64,000 bases of DNA from Betaproteobacteria bacterium UBA5216 (lineage in GTDB: Bacteria > Pseudomonadota > Gammaproteobacteria > Burkholderiales > SG8-41). The stretch covers positions 33,984-97,983 of the forward strand of contig DHVE01000012.1 of the NCBI GenBank assembly GCA_002412495.1, in the 5' to 3' direction. This document shows positions 44,448 through 53,148 of this stretch, piece after piece. Position numbers and translations under genes: made by a program. The notes under the pieces were generated by a model. It was not told where the DNA came from and searched no databases. It saw only the letters and a list, made by a program, of their open reading frames with translations. How positions within the stretch are numbered: the first letter of the stretch is position 1; each line of letters starts with the position of its first letter.

Positions 44448-45464
44448 ATGCCCGCCGCTGAACCCGATACACCTGCCACGCCTTATCCCCATCCCTATCG
44501 CGCGCCACGCTGGCTGCCCGGCGGACATGCCCAAACCATACATGCCTCGTTGTGGGCCGCGCGACCGCAAGTCAGCTATTGGCGCGAACGCTGGGAAACT
44601 CCCGACTTTGATTTTATCGATCTCGATTGGGCGGACATCCCAGGGCAGGAACTCGCCCTGGCTCAGCACGACAACGCGCCGCTGGTAGTGCTGTTTCACG
44701 GTCTCGAAGGCAGTTCGGACAGCCACTACGCGCGCGGCCTCATGCACGCCGTCACCGCGCGCGGCTGGCGCGGCGTGGTGGTGCATTTTCGAGGCTGCAG
44801 CGGAGAAATCAACCGGCTGCCGCGCGCCTACCACTCGGGCGACAGCGCGGAAATCGACTGGATACTGCGCCGTCTGCGCTCCACCCGTGCAAGCCCGATC
44901 TACGTCGCGGGCGTGTCGCTGGGCGGCAACGCACTGCTCAAATGGCTGGGCGAACAAGGAGACAATGCGCGCACCATGGTCACGCGCGCGGCGGCCATCT
45001 CGGCGCCGGTGGATCTCGCCGCCGCGGGCGTTGCGCTTGCGCACGGCTTTAACCGGGTTTACACGCGCAACTTTCTTGCCACCATGAAAGCCAAAACATT
45101 GGCGAAAATGAAACGCTACCCGGCGTTGTGCGACATGCGCCGCATGCGGGCGGCGCGTACGCTGCGCGCTTTTGATGACCTGGTGACCGCGCCATTGCAC
45201 GGCTTCAAGAACGTGGACGATTATTACGAACGCGCCAGCAGCAAGCCGTATCTGAAACTTGTATCCACGCCCACGCTGGTGCTGAATGCGCGCAATGATC
45301 CGTTCCTGCCCGCGCGCTTTCTGCCCACGCCCGAAGAAATATCGCTCAGCGTCGAGCTTGAAACACCGGCCACCGGCGGACACGTTGGATTTGTCAGCGG
45401 CCGGTTTCCGGGTAACATCGAATGGCTGCCGCGACGTTTGCTGCATTTTTTTGAACAATCCTGA
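44448..45464 (+). CDS. YheT-family alpha/beta hydrolase
   Basis: 338 residues. The family signature PRWLPGGHAQTI is near the start, then the oxyanion region FHGLEGSSDS. The nucleophile is Ser 157 in GVSLGGN, the acid Asp in NARNDPF and the His in GGHVGF. These are broad-specificity carboxylesterases found in most proteobacteria. ATG 44448 is favoured over TTG 44439. It is followed 21 bases later by the phosphomannomutase gene, and both look like core rather than accessory genes. Confidence 0.85.
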   Translation: MPAAEPDTPATPYPHPYRAPRWLPGGHAQTIHASLWAARPQVSYWRERWETPDFDFIDLDWADIPGQELALAQHDNAPLVVLFHGLEGSSDSHYARGLMHAVTARGWRGVVVHFRGCSGEINRLPRAYHSGDSAEIDWILRRLRSTRASPIYVAGVSLGGNALLKWLGEQGDNARTMVTRAAAISAPVDLAAAGVALAHGFNRVYTRNFLATMKAKTLAKMKRYPALCDMRRMRAARTLRAFDDLVTAPLHGFKNVDDYYERASSKPYLKLVSTPTLVLNARNDPFLPARFLPTPEEISLSVELETPATGGHVGFVSGRFPGNIEWLPRRLLHFFEQS

Positions 45465-45485
45465 CTCTGTGTTTGAAAAGATTTA

Positions 45486-46886
45486 ATGACCATTACTCGT
45501 TCATCTTTCGCACCGCCTGAAATATTCAAGGCCTACGATATCCGCGGCATCGTCGGACGCACGCTCACCGTGGAGGCCGTTGAAAACATCGGCCATGCGA
45601 TTGGCTCCGAAGCAATTGCGCGCAAACAAACCGAAATCGCCATCGGACGTGATGGACGCGAATCCGGCCCCGAGCTCTCAGCTGCCCTCGCGCGCGGCTT
45701 GCGCGCCAGCGGCATCCACGTCATCGATGTCGGCAGGGTAGCCACGCCGATGGTGTACTTCACCACCTATGCGCTGGACACGCACTCCGGCGTGATGGTC
45801 ACCGGCTCGCACAATCCGCCCGAATACAACGGCCTGAAAATGATGCTCGCGGGCGACACGCTCGCGGGCGACGCGATACAGGCGCTGCGCGCGCGCATCG
45901 AAAAAGGGGATCTGGTGCACGGCGCTGGCGGCTATCGCACCCACGATATTCGCGAGGCGTATTTGAGCCGCATCGTCAATGACGCCAGCGGAGTAAAGCT
46001 CGCGCGCCCCATGAAAATCGCCATCGATTGCGGCAATGGCGTCGCCGGTGCGTTTGCGCCCGAGCTGTATCGCCGGCTGGGCTGCGACGTGCAGGAACTC
46101 TTTTGCGAGGTGGACAGCCGCTTTCCGAATCATCACCCCGACCCGTCGCAACCGAAAAATTTGCAGGATTTAATCGCCGCACTGAAGTCCGGCGATGCCG
46201 AAATCGGTCTGGCTTTCGACGGCGACGGCGACCGTCTCGGCGTGGTCACCCGGAACGGTAAAATTATTTATCCCGACCGCCAGTTGATGCTGTTCGCCGC
46301 CGACGTGTTAAGCCGCACGCCTGGCGCCGAGATTATTTTCGACGTGAAATCCACGCGTAACCTGTTCAAGTGGATACGCGATCACGGCGGCAAGCCCTTG
46401 ATGTGGAAAACCGGCCACTCGTTCGTCAAAGCCAAGCTCAAAGAGACCGGCGCGCCGCTCGCGGGTGAAATGAGCGGACACATTTTCATCAAGGACCGCT
46501 GGTACGGCTTTGACGATGCGTTATATGCCGGCGCGCGGCTTCTGGAAATTCTCTCCAAGGCGCCCGATGTCAGCGCCGCACTGGAAGATCTGCCCGATGC
46601 TGTCAGCACGCCGGAGTTGCATGTGCATACCGCCGAAGGGGAAAACTACACCCTGATGGATGCGCTGAAAAAAACCGCGACGTTCAGCGCGGCGGAGGAA
46701 GTCATCACGATAGATGGCATGCGCGTCGAATACCGCGACGGCTTTGGCCTCGCGCGTCCGTCAAACACCACACCGGTGATTGTGCTGCGATTCGAAGCGG
46801 AAACCGAAGCTGCGATTAAACGCATCCAGCAGGATTTTCGCAGCGCGCTGACAGCGGTCAAACCGGACATCGTGCTGCCGTTTTAG
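45486..46886 (+). CDS. algC: Phosphomannomutase/phosphoglucomutase
   Basis: 466 residues, the usual AlgC length. The phosphoserine is Ser 108 in TGSHNP; the metal loop is DGDGDR (244-249); the sugar-binding loop is GEMSGH near 330 and the phosphate loop RPSNTTP near 430. It interconverts mannose-6-phosphate/mannose-1-phosphate and the glucose equivalents for exopolysaccharide and lipopolysaccharide precursors. It starts 21 bases after the YheT hydrolase. A short direct repeat TGCCGTTTTAGG covers its stop codon (46876-46901) and copies it downstream. Confidence 0.9.
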   Translation: MTITRSSFAPPEIFKAYDIRGIVGRTLTVEAVENIGHAIGSEAIARKQTEIAIGRDGRESGPELSAALARGLRASGIHVIDVGRVATPMVYFTTYALDTHSGVMVTGSHNPPEYNGLKMMLAGDTLAGDAIQALRARIEKGDLVHGAGGYRTHDIREAYLSRIVNDASGVKLARPMKIAIDCGNGVAGAFAPELYRRLGCDVQELFCEVDSRFPNHHPDPSQPKNLQDLIAALKSGDAEIGLAFDGDGDRLGVVTRNGKIIYPDRQLMLFAADVLSRTPGAEIIFDVKSTRNLFKWIRDHGGKPLMWKTGHSFVKAKLKETGAPLAGEMSGHIFIKDRWYGFDDALYAGARLLEILSKAPDVSAALEDLPDAVSTPELHVHTAEGENYTLMDALKKTATFSAAEEVITIDGMRVEYRDGFGLARPSNTTPVIVLRFEAETEAAIKRIQQDFRSALTAVKPDIVLPF

Positions 46887-46951
46887 GTTGCCGTTTTAGG
46901 CTGACATTCGTACCGCGCCCGGTCCGGTAACGCGCGCCACGGCACCGGCCA

Positions 46952-47635
46952 TCACCGCATCGTCAATGCCAGCAAAGTCGCGCCTTGCGGAAACTTCACT
47001 GCGCCATGCGCCGCATCCATCACGCGCAGGAAATCCCATTCGCCCAGTGCCACGCCATCCACCTCGGCGCCGCCAAACGCAATCAGCGCGGAATGCAGCT
47101 TGTCGTACGATTTCGCGGGCATGCTCCCGCCAGGTGCGAATTTGATCGCCTGCACCAGCAAGCGACCGCAACCGCGATCCACCAGCGTTTTGATTTGTTC
47201 GCCGTGCGCGCCCGCTTCCCACGGCAATTGCTCCTGCTGAATCAAGCGGTACTGTTTTTCCCCGGAGAGTTTTTCGACTTCGCTGTGAAAATAGCTGCCC
47301 TGAAACGCGGAGAGCAACTGGCAACTCTCGGGATAATGCAACGGCCCGTGCGGCTCGTTGCTCGGCCCCAGCACCACATCGAGCGGACGCAGCGTCACGC
47401 CATCGACGATCGTGTGATGCTTTAACACCGTGGTCGCGTGCATGCCGCCGTGCACATGACGTGGCTCGGTCGAACCTTTCGGATAATCGATCAGCCGTAC
47501 GCACAGTTGCAACGCCTTGTCGTCGCAATACATGCCCGCGCGGCTGGGCCAGTTGTCGACGTTGCGGCGGTCTTCCCATTCGATTTGCGCGACCCTCACC
47601 AGCTCAAAACCGGCCTTGTGTTCCCATTGCGGCAT
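46952..47635 (-). CDS. Bicupin domain protein
   Basis: 227 residues. Two cupin-like barrels follow each other: the first has PRHVHGGMHATTVLKHH (near 60-75) with several potential metal-binding His and a later PHGPLHYPE; the second (about 140-225) has a weaker set (GGSMPAKSYDKLHSAL). Cupins with this pattern bind Fe, Mn or Zn and often act in oxygenation or sensing. No specific family identified. The gene is followed upstream by a putative EthD/Dabb-type protein on the same strand (24-base gap). Confidence 0.7.
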   Translation of the reverse strand: MPQWEHKAGFELVRVAQIEWEDRRNVDNWPSRAGMYCDDKALQLCVRLIDYPKGSTEPRHVHGGMHATTVLKHHTIVDGVTLRPLDVVLGPSNEPHGPLHYPESCQLLSAFQGSYFHSEVEKLSGEKQYRLIQQEQLPWEAGAHGEQIKTLVDRGCGRLLVQAIKFAPGGSMPAKSYDKLHSALIAFGGAEVDGVALGEWDFLRVMDAAHGAVKFPQGATLLALTMR

Positions 47636-47659
47636 GCTGCCCTCGATCGATTGGTTTGT

Positions 47660-47679
47660 TTAAGTATTTGTTTTTAAAA
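47660..47679 (-). other. Copy of AT-rich boundary motif
   Basis: Reads TTTTAAAAACAAATACTTAA on the - strand, spanning the last codons and the stop of the gene ending at 47660. One of the best copies. Confidence 0.4.
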
Positions 47680-48445
47680 TATAAAACACCCGGCTTGCGA
47701 CATTGGCCGAACCCGGCGCGTGCACCGTGTCGCGCACCACATCGGTGGACCACTTAACCATTTTCGGGTTGGGCTTTTCGTAATACACAAAATGCTCTTC
47801 ACGCGCCTGCAGCGACGTGAACTCATAAAAACACGCATGCTTGGCCCAGCCCGCCACCGAGATCAACTTGCGCACGCGCACGCACCCCGGCAAATTCACC
47901 AGCGACGGCAAACGCCAGCGCGCATACCACGCCGCCATTTCCTCTTCGTTTTCCCAGTTGCCCGCGTTAAAACTGCCGAGCTGTATCGCCGGCGCGGGTG
48001 CCATTTCAGGCATATTGGCAACGATGCCCGGCCCTTCAATGCGCGCTTCTTCGAGCATGATATTGCGCCGCTCGTCCTTGCGCAGATCAAGCATCTTGGT
48101 GTCGGCCTTGTTGAATTGCGCATGAAACTCGTCCGGCATCGGATCCGCCAGCGCGTAGGCATCCATCGCGCCGAACATCATGATGTAGCGGTCTCCCACC
48201 GGCACGCCCTTGGGATTTTTCTTGTGACTGATGCGTCCACCGCCCCCCAGCGGCGTAAAACTGCCCTTTGGCTGCGACGCATACAGCGCGCCCCACAATA
48301 AACCGCCGCGCGCCAGCACGCGCGGTACATACACATCGTACGCCCAGGTCAGAAATTCGTGACGCCGTTCGTCGGTGATGTTGTCGGGCAGATTGAACCA
48401 ACTGATCCAGTAGGCCCGGTCTTCCCCCAAAGCAAAACCCGCCAT
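47660..48445 (-). CDS. Protein of unknown function coupled to a ThDP enzyme
   Basis: 261 residues, no signal peptide. Two similar-looking halves (WISWFNLPDNITDERRHEF and later AWYARWRLPSLVNLPG, then YYEKPNPKMVKW) suggest a dimeric alpha-beta barrel or EthD-type fold, but this is a guess. ATG 48445 lies one base after the ThDP gene stop (TGACATG), so translation is coupled; the frame extends to 48535 without need. The last residues (YILKTNT) are encoded by a copy of the AT-rich motif. Confidence 0.65.
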   Translation of the reverse strand: MAGFALGEDRAYWISWFNLPDNITDERRHEFLTWAYDVYVPRVLARGGLLWGALYASQPKGSFTPLGGGGRISHKKNPKGVPVGDRYIMMFGAMDAYALADPMPDEFHAQFNKADTKMLDLRKDERRNIMLEEARIEGPGIVANMPEMAPAPAIQLGSFNAGNWENEEEMAAWYARWRLPSLVNLPGCVRVRKLISVAGWAKHACFYEFTSLQAREEHFVYYEKPNPKMVKWSTDVVRDTVHAPGSANVASRVFYILKTNT

Positions 48446-48446
48446 G

Positions 48447-50153
48447 TCACGCCCCCGTTTTCTGGTACGAATGAAAATCGCGTCCCGTGGCCGTCCACGG
48501 ATGCGGCGCAATCGCGTACATATCGGTAGCGACATCCACCACCACCGGCTTGTTCAGCGCGATCGCGCGCTTTAACGCATCGGCCAGATCGCCGGGCTTT
48601 TCAACACGGATGCCCACGCAACCGAAGGATTCCGCCACCTTGGCGAAATTCACCTCGGGGAAACGCCACATTTCCTCGGCGCGTCCGCGCTGCTTGCCGC
48701 CGTAAGCGATGTCGTTCAAGCGAATTTCCTGATTGAGCGCGCTGTTATTGTTGACCACGATCACCGCGTTGATGTTGTGCCGGCGCGCGGTTTCAAGTTC
48801 GCCGATATGGTAATAAAAACCGCCGTCGCCAGTGAAACACACCACCGGCTTGTCCGGGTTGGCGCATTTTACGCCCAGCGCCGCCGGGAAGCCCCAGCCC
48901 AGCGAACCCGCTGTGCGGTAATAACGCTGCGTGGGATATTTCAATTCGATAAAACGCGCGGTCCAGATGCCCGCGTGGCCGGTGTCCGACACTACGATGC
49001 CGTCCGGCGGCAAGACATCGGAGATTTCCTTGCAGATGCGCTCTGGGCGTATTGGCGCGACGTCGGCATTGCGCATTTCCGCGTTCTCACGCTTCCATTC
49101 TGCGACGAGCTTTTGCGCATGCTGGATCCAGCCCGTAGCCGCTTTCGGCTTGGCGTTTTCAGCCATGCGTTTCAATCCCAGCTTGGCGTCACCCAGAATC
49201 GACACCGTGTTCGGATAATTGCGCCCGAGTTCGTCCGGGTTGATATCGAGTTGAATCACTTTGGTGCCGGCCGGCGGGAACATCCAGTTGTTGGTGACTT
49301 GTCCGCCGGTGTGACTGCCGACAAAAAACACCACGTCGGCCTCGGCCAGCGTGCGGTTGGCGCAATCGCGCGAATACGCGCCCGGCACGCCCACATTGAG
49401 CGGATGACTGTCGATCATCACCGCCTTGGCGTTAAGCGACGTCGCCACCGGGATGTTGAGTTTCTCCGCCAGCGCGATCAATTCGGCCTGCGCGCCCGAC
49501 GTCATCACGCCGCCGCCCGCGACGATCACCGGCCGCTGCGCCGACGCCAGCAGCGCCAGCGCGTCGTTAACATGCTGCATATCCGGTTCACTGCGAAACG
49601 GCGGCACACGCGTGTACTTGGCCTCGACCATCGGATCAAGGTCCGCCTCGGCTTCGGTCAATTGCCCCAAATGCCCCTGAATGCGTAGATGCACCGGCCC
49701 CGGCGCGCCGGAGGTCGCCACGCGAAACGCCTGCCGCGTCAAATCCGGCAGCCGCGCCAGGGAATCCACCTGCGCATTGAACTTGGTCACCACATCAAAC
49801 TGCGTGATGTCATCCACTTCCTGATACGCATGTCGGTAGCGCGACGCCGGCGCCGGCCCGCCGGTGACCGCGACGATCGGCGCGCCCGCCATATGCGCAT
49901 CGCGCAGCCCTGCCGCCAGATTCGACGCCCCGATCATCTGCGCCATGCACACGCCCGGCTTGCCGCTGGAGCGCGCATACCCATCGGCCATGTACGCCGC
50001 CGCCTTTTCGCCGTGCACCATCACCCGCGCGATGGGCATGTCCTCCATCTCGGCAAACGATTTCAATATGAACGCCGGCACAAAGAAAATATGCGACACC
50101 TCGTAATCGCGCATCATCTCGGCGAACAAGCGCGCACCGGTCATTTTGGGCAT
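48447..50153 (-). CDS. Thiamine-diphosphate-dependent enzyme (acetolactate synthase-like)
   Basis: 568 residues. Catalytic Glu in VMVHGEKAAAYMADGYAR (near 48), central domain with AQRPVIVAGGGVMTSG (near 205), ThDP motif TGDGGFYYHIGELE followed by VVNNNSALN (near 460-490). It is the paralogue of the enzyme at 24440 and has a short insertion near 490-500 (YGGKQRGRAEEM). ThDP enzymes of this group decarboxylate 2-oxo acids or join aldehydes. The next gene starts one base after its stop. No ribosome-binding site decides the start, but the first Met is the conserved MPKMTG. Confidence 0.85.
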   Translation of the reverse strand: MPKMTGARLFAEMMRDYEVSHIFFVPAFILKSFAEMEDMPIARVMVHGEKAAAYMADGYARSSGKPGVCMAQMIGASNLAAGLRDAHMAGAPIVAVTGGPAPASRYRHAYQEVDDITQFDVVTKFNAQVDSLARLPDLTRQAFRVATSGAPGPVHLRIQGHLGQLTEAEADLDPMVEAKYTRVPPFRSEPDMQHVNDALALLASAQRPVIVAGGGVMTSGAQAELIALAEKLNIPVATSLNAKAVMIDSHPLNVGVPGAYSRDCANRTLAEADVVFFVGSHTGGQVTNNWMFPPAGTKVIQLDINPDELGRNYPNTVSILGDAKLGLKRMAENAKPKAATGWIQHAQKLVAEWKRENAEMRNADVAPIRPERICKEISDVLPPDGIVVSDTGHAGIWTARFIELKYPTQRYYRTAGSLGWGFPAALGVKCANPDKPVVCFTGDGGFYYHIGELETARRHNINAVIVVNNNSALNQEIRLNDIAYGGKQRGRAEEMWRFPEVNFAKVAESFGCVGIRVEKPGDLADALKRAIALNKPVVVDVATDMYAIAPHPWTATGRDFHSYQKTGA

Positions 50154-50240
50154 TTGGGCTCCTGAGCGAAAATTGGGATGCTACTCTGAGTAATAAATTG
50201 ACGAAAAAATATGAGAAATAGTTGGCCGGCCTACCGCGCT

Positions 50241-50636
50241 CTACAACGCCAGGAACGCCGGCAACCTGGCGGCCTTCGCATCAAATGTCGCGGTAGCCCG
50301 GCAACCCAACCGGCGGTTGTGCGCGCCGATAAGACAATCGGCAAAGTCAGCCGTGCCGTCCTTCCAAAGATTGAGACTTTCCTCGATTGCCGGCTCGGCC
50401 TCGAATTGAATTTCAGTTGCATCCAGCAGACCGGAAATGGCTTCGATGATTTCTGCTTTCTTGAGTCCGTACCGACTGCGCAACACCCATTCGGTTTCCA
50501 ACAGCACCGGCAAACTTACAAACACCGTTTCGCCAGCGCCGATTTCGCGCTTGATCAGTCGATTGGCCTTTTCGAACTGTGCCTCGTCGTCGCAAACCAG
50601 ATAACGCACCAGCACGTTGGTATCTATGCCCAACAT
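50241..50636 (-). CDS. vapC: VapC-type PIN-domain toxin
   Basis: 131 residues. PIN active-site acids are D5 in GIDTNVL, E in LLETEWVL (near 47), D in TADFADCL (near 95) and a final D in TFDAKA (near 118). Such toxins cleave tRNA or rRNA and stop translation. Its ATG overlaps the antitoxin stop by one base (50636), a common type II arrangement. Together with the AbrB-type antitoxin it forms a complete module. Confidence 0.85.
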   Translation of the reverse strand: MLGIDTNVLVRYLVCDDEAQFEKANRLIKREIGAGETVFVSLPVLLETEWVLRSRYGLKKAEIIEAISGLLDATEIQFEAEPAIEESLNLWKDGTADFADCLIGAHNRRLGCRATATFDAKAARLPAFLAL

Positions 50637-50854
50637 CAGCGCGACAACTGCTCGATGGGAACCGGCTTACGCCCTTTCTTGTGCAGCAGGCCGGCAAGTT
50701 GCGTGATGCTTTTGTTTTTCACCCGCATAACCACAGTACCATCTGGCATCAGGGTAAACGTCATCCGGTCGCCTGCTTTCATACCGAGGCTTTCGCGGAT
50801 TTCCTTGGGAATGGTAGTCTGGCCTTTACTGGTCAGTGTTGCGGCGGTTGTCAT
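50636..50854 (-). CDS. vapB: AbrB/MazE-fold antitoxin of the VapBC module
   Basis: 72 residues. The N-terminal swapped-hairpin DNA-binding domain is visible as TLTSKGQTTIPKEIRESLG.KAGDR; the C-terminal tail wraps the toxin. AAAAGGAGCG lies before the ATG. It should neutralise the toxin and repress its own promoter through the palindrome upstream. Confidence 0.85.
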   Translation of the reverse strand: MTTAATLTSKGQTTIPKEIRESLGMKAGDRMTFTLMPDGTVVMRVKNKSITQLAGLLHKKGRKPVPIEQLSR

Positions 50855-50870
50855 GGTAACGCTCCTTTTT

Positions 50871-50897
50871 TCCTTACTTTGTAAATTGTAGTAAGGA
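50871..50897. promoter_or_regulatory. Inverted repeat in the vapBC promoter region
   Basis: TCCTTACT (50871-50878) and AGTAAGGA (50890-50897) form a perfect 8-bp inverted repeat with an 11-base AT-rich centre, ending 17 bases upstream of the antitoxin ATG. This is the expected place and form of an AbrB-type autoregulatory operator. Confidence 0.55.
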
Positions 50898-50929
50898 ATA
50901 CACCCAAGCGCAACCCATCACTCCGCCAA

Positions 50930-51898
50930 TCACTCCGCCTTAAGCCCCGCCGCCTTGATTAGCGGCCACCACTTGTCGATTTCCGACTTGTGATAGGCCG
51001 CCAAGGCCTGCGGCGTGAGTTCTTCGCGAGAGGGTATTTCCTGCCCGAGATCGCCAAAACGCTTGCGCACCGTCGCATCGGCCAGCGCTGCGATCACGGC
51101 GCCATTAAGTTTTGCAATCACATCCTTGGGCGTGCCTTTGGGCGCCCACAGCGCATGCCACACGGACGTATACAACCCAGGCAAGCCCGCTTCGTCCACG
51201 GTTGGAATTTCGGGCGCTATCTCCTGCCGCGACTTGGCGGTCACCGCGTATCCCTTGATCTTGCCGGTGCGCACAAAACTCACCGCGCCCGAGATCTGCG
51301 TGACATACACATCCACTTCGCCGCCGAGCAGCGCCTGCAGCGCCGGCGCGCCGCCGCGATAATGCACATACTGAAACTTTGCGCCGATTGCGCTTTGAAA
51401 ATAAATGCCGCCCATATGCGACGACGCTGCGATGCCGCCCGATCCCACCAGCAGCTTGTCCTGATTGGCCTTGCTCCACGCGATCAGCTCTTTCAAGTTC
51501 CGCGCGGGCACGGCCAGCTTGGAAACAATAAGCTGCGGATTGCTCGCCAGCATCGCCACCGGATCCAGATCCGTCAGCAAATCAAACGGCAGCGTGTAAT
51601 ACGCCCCGTTCACCACATGACTGCCCCAGTGCCCGATACTCAAAGTATAGCCATCCGGCGCGGCGCGAACCACCCGGCCCACCGCGATGCTGCCGCCCGC
51701 CCCCGTGACGTTATCGACCACGATGGTCTGCGCCAACAGCCTGCGCATCGGGTCGCTGACGATGCGCGCCAGCGTATCGGTGGGTCCGCCTGCGGCATAG
51801 GGCACTACCATATTGATGGCTCGCGAGGGGTAGGATTGGGCATAACCAGAGGCAATGGGGATTGCAGTAACTACCACGATCAAAAATAGCGGCTTCAT
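50930..51898 (-). CDS. Bug/TctC family solute-binding protein
   Basis: 322 residues, signal peptide to about residue 21 (SGYAQSY). Ligand loop AAGGPTDTLAR and VDNVTGAGGSIAVG, which lacks the usual Arg after Asn. The rest is canonical (YVHYRGGAP; TVDEAGLPG). ATG 51898 has AGGAGA 5 bases upstream; the open frame to 52165 is not coding. It lies downstream of the frameshifted Bug gene, same strand, with a 106-base gap. Confidence 0.85.
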   Translation of the reverse strand: MKPLFLIVVVTAIPIASGYAQSYPSRAINMVVPYAAGGPTDTLARIVSDPMRRLLAQTIVVDNVTGAGGSIAVGRVVRAAPDGYTLSIGHWGSHVVNGAYYTLPFDLLTDLDPVAMLASNPQLIVSKLAVPARNLKELIAWSKANQDKLLVGSGGIAASSHMGGIYFQSAIGAKFQYVHYRGGAPALQALLGGEVDVYVTQISGAVSFVRTGKIKGYAVTAKSRQEIAPEIPTVDEAGLPGLYTSVWHALWAPKGTPKDVIAKLNGAVIAALADATVRKRFGDLGQEIPSREELTPQALAAYHKSEIDKWWPLIKAAGLKAE

Positions 51899-52004
51899 GT
51901 TTTCTCCTATTCCTATTCGGTGGAACGGACTTCTCAACATGCATGACAACACAAAATATAGCCCGTCATGCACCATCAATGCCATGCCTCGGCGCGTAAC
52001 AAAC

Positions 52005-52974
52005 CTACTGCCGCATCCCCAACGCTGCCGCCAATTTACTGTACATCTCATACTGCTCACGCACATACTTCTCGGTCTCGGCCGGCGAGCGGATCGCGGC
52101 GATACCGCCGATGCGCGCGTTGCCGGCCTGCCAGTCCGGGTCTTTGGCGAGTTTCTGGAAAACATCCGCCCACTTGTCGACGATGGGCTTGGACAATCCG
52201 GCCGGCCCCATCAGCGCGGTCCAGCCGACGATTTTTTCCATGTCGGGGAAGCCGGCTTCTTTCGCGCTGGGCGCATCGGGCAACTCCTTCAGGCGCTGCG
52301 GCGTCACCAGGAGCGGGCGCACGCGACCGCCCTGTGCCTGCGCGATGACCGTCGGCGCGTTGTTGCAGGCGAAATCGACTTGCCCGCCCATGACCGCCGT
52401 GGTGACTTCGCCGCCCCCCCTTGTAATGAATGCCCACCGCGTGATCCTTGGTCAATCCCGCCAGTGACATAAAATATTGCGCGGCCATGTCCTGGCTGGT
52501 GCCCGCGCCCGCGGTGGAGTAGTTCAGTTTGCCCGGACTTTTGCGGATGGTGGCGATGAGATCAGCCGCCGTACGCATCGCGGAATCGGCCTTGACGAAA
52601 CAAATGTACGGGTTCAACTCGATCAGCGAGATCATGGTGAAATCGTTCCACTTGTACGGCAACTTGGCGTCGGTAGCGGGCAATACCGCGTGTGTGGCGA
52701 TGCGCGCGACCAGCAGCGTGTAACCGTCGGGCGTGGCATTTTTCACTGACATCGCGCCGATGATGCCCGAGGCGCCGACGCGATTAAACGGCACGATGAC
52801 GCGGTTGTTCAGATATTTGGAAGCATGCTGCGCGACATTGCGACCGGATAAATCCGAGTCGCCGCCCGCCGCAAAGGGAATGACAAACAGGATGGACTTG
52901 CTGGGGTAGTCTTGTTGGGCCGTGGCTTGGGTTGCGAATAACGCCAGCGCGATTGCGAATATTCTGGATAACAT
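52005..52974 (-). pseudogene. Bug/TctC family gene with a frameshift at a G7 run
   Basis: The first part (from ATG 52974, with GGAGGAG upstream) encodes a signal peptide (ATQATAQQDY) and a normal Bug N-domain (AAGGDSDLSGR loop, FNRVGASGIIG, GIHYKGG). At 52414-52420 a run of seven G on this strand shifts the frame; with six G the protein would read YKGGGEV on into the frame 52391-52005, which holds the intact second half (MGGQVDFACNNAP to ALGMRQ). About 320 residues in total. Either a genuine lesion, a slippage site or an assembly error in a homopolymer. Confidence 0.8.
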
Positions 52975-53002
52975 GTACTCCTCCCGTGACACCATCAAAG
53001 AA

Positions 53003-53129
53003 ACCCCTTCCCCCTCGACGGGGCAAGGGCACACTTGAAGCGTAGCAGAAGGCGGGGATGGGGGTGGAATCCTTGCGTACTACCAGCCGTTTCACCCCCA
53101 CCCTAACCCTCCCCCCTCAAGGGGGAGGG
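53003..53129. repeat. Miniature inverted-repeat-like element
   Basis: C/G-skewed repeat related to the one at 21719. It holds an imperfect hairpin (CCCTTCCCCC region, 53003-53029) and a perfect 9-bp hairpin CCCTCCCCC/GGGGGAGGG (53107-53129). On the - strand the latter lies about 20 bases after the peroxiredoxin stop and could also act as a terminator for it. Confidence 0.4.
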
Positions 53130-53148
53130 ATCTTATTTTGTAGTTCGA

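Noticed and set aside
46896..47579. 227-codon frame on the - strand overlapping the bicupin gene
   Set aside because: It is Arg/Gly/Ala-rich without any fold signature and lies entirely in another frame of the bicupin gene, which has clear motifs.
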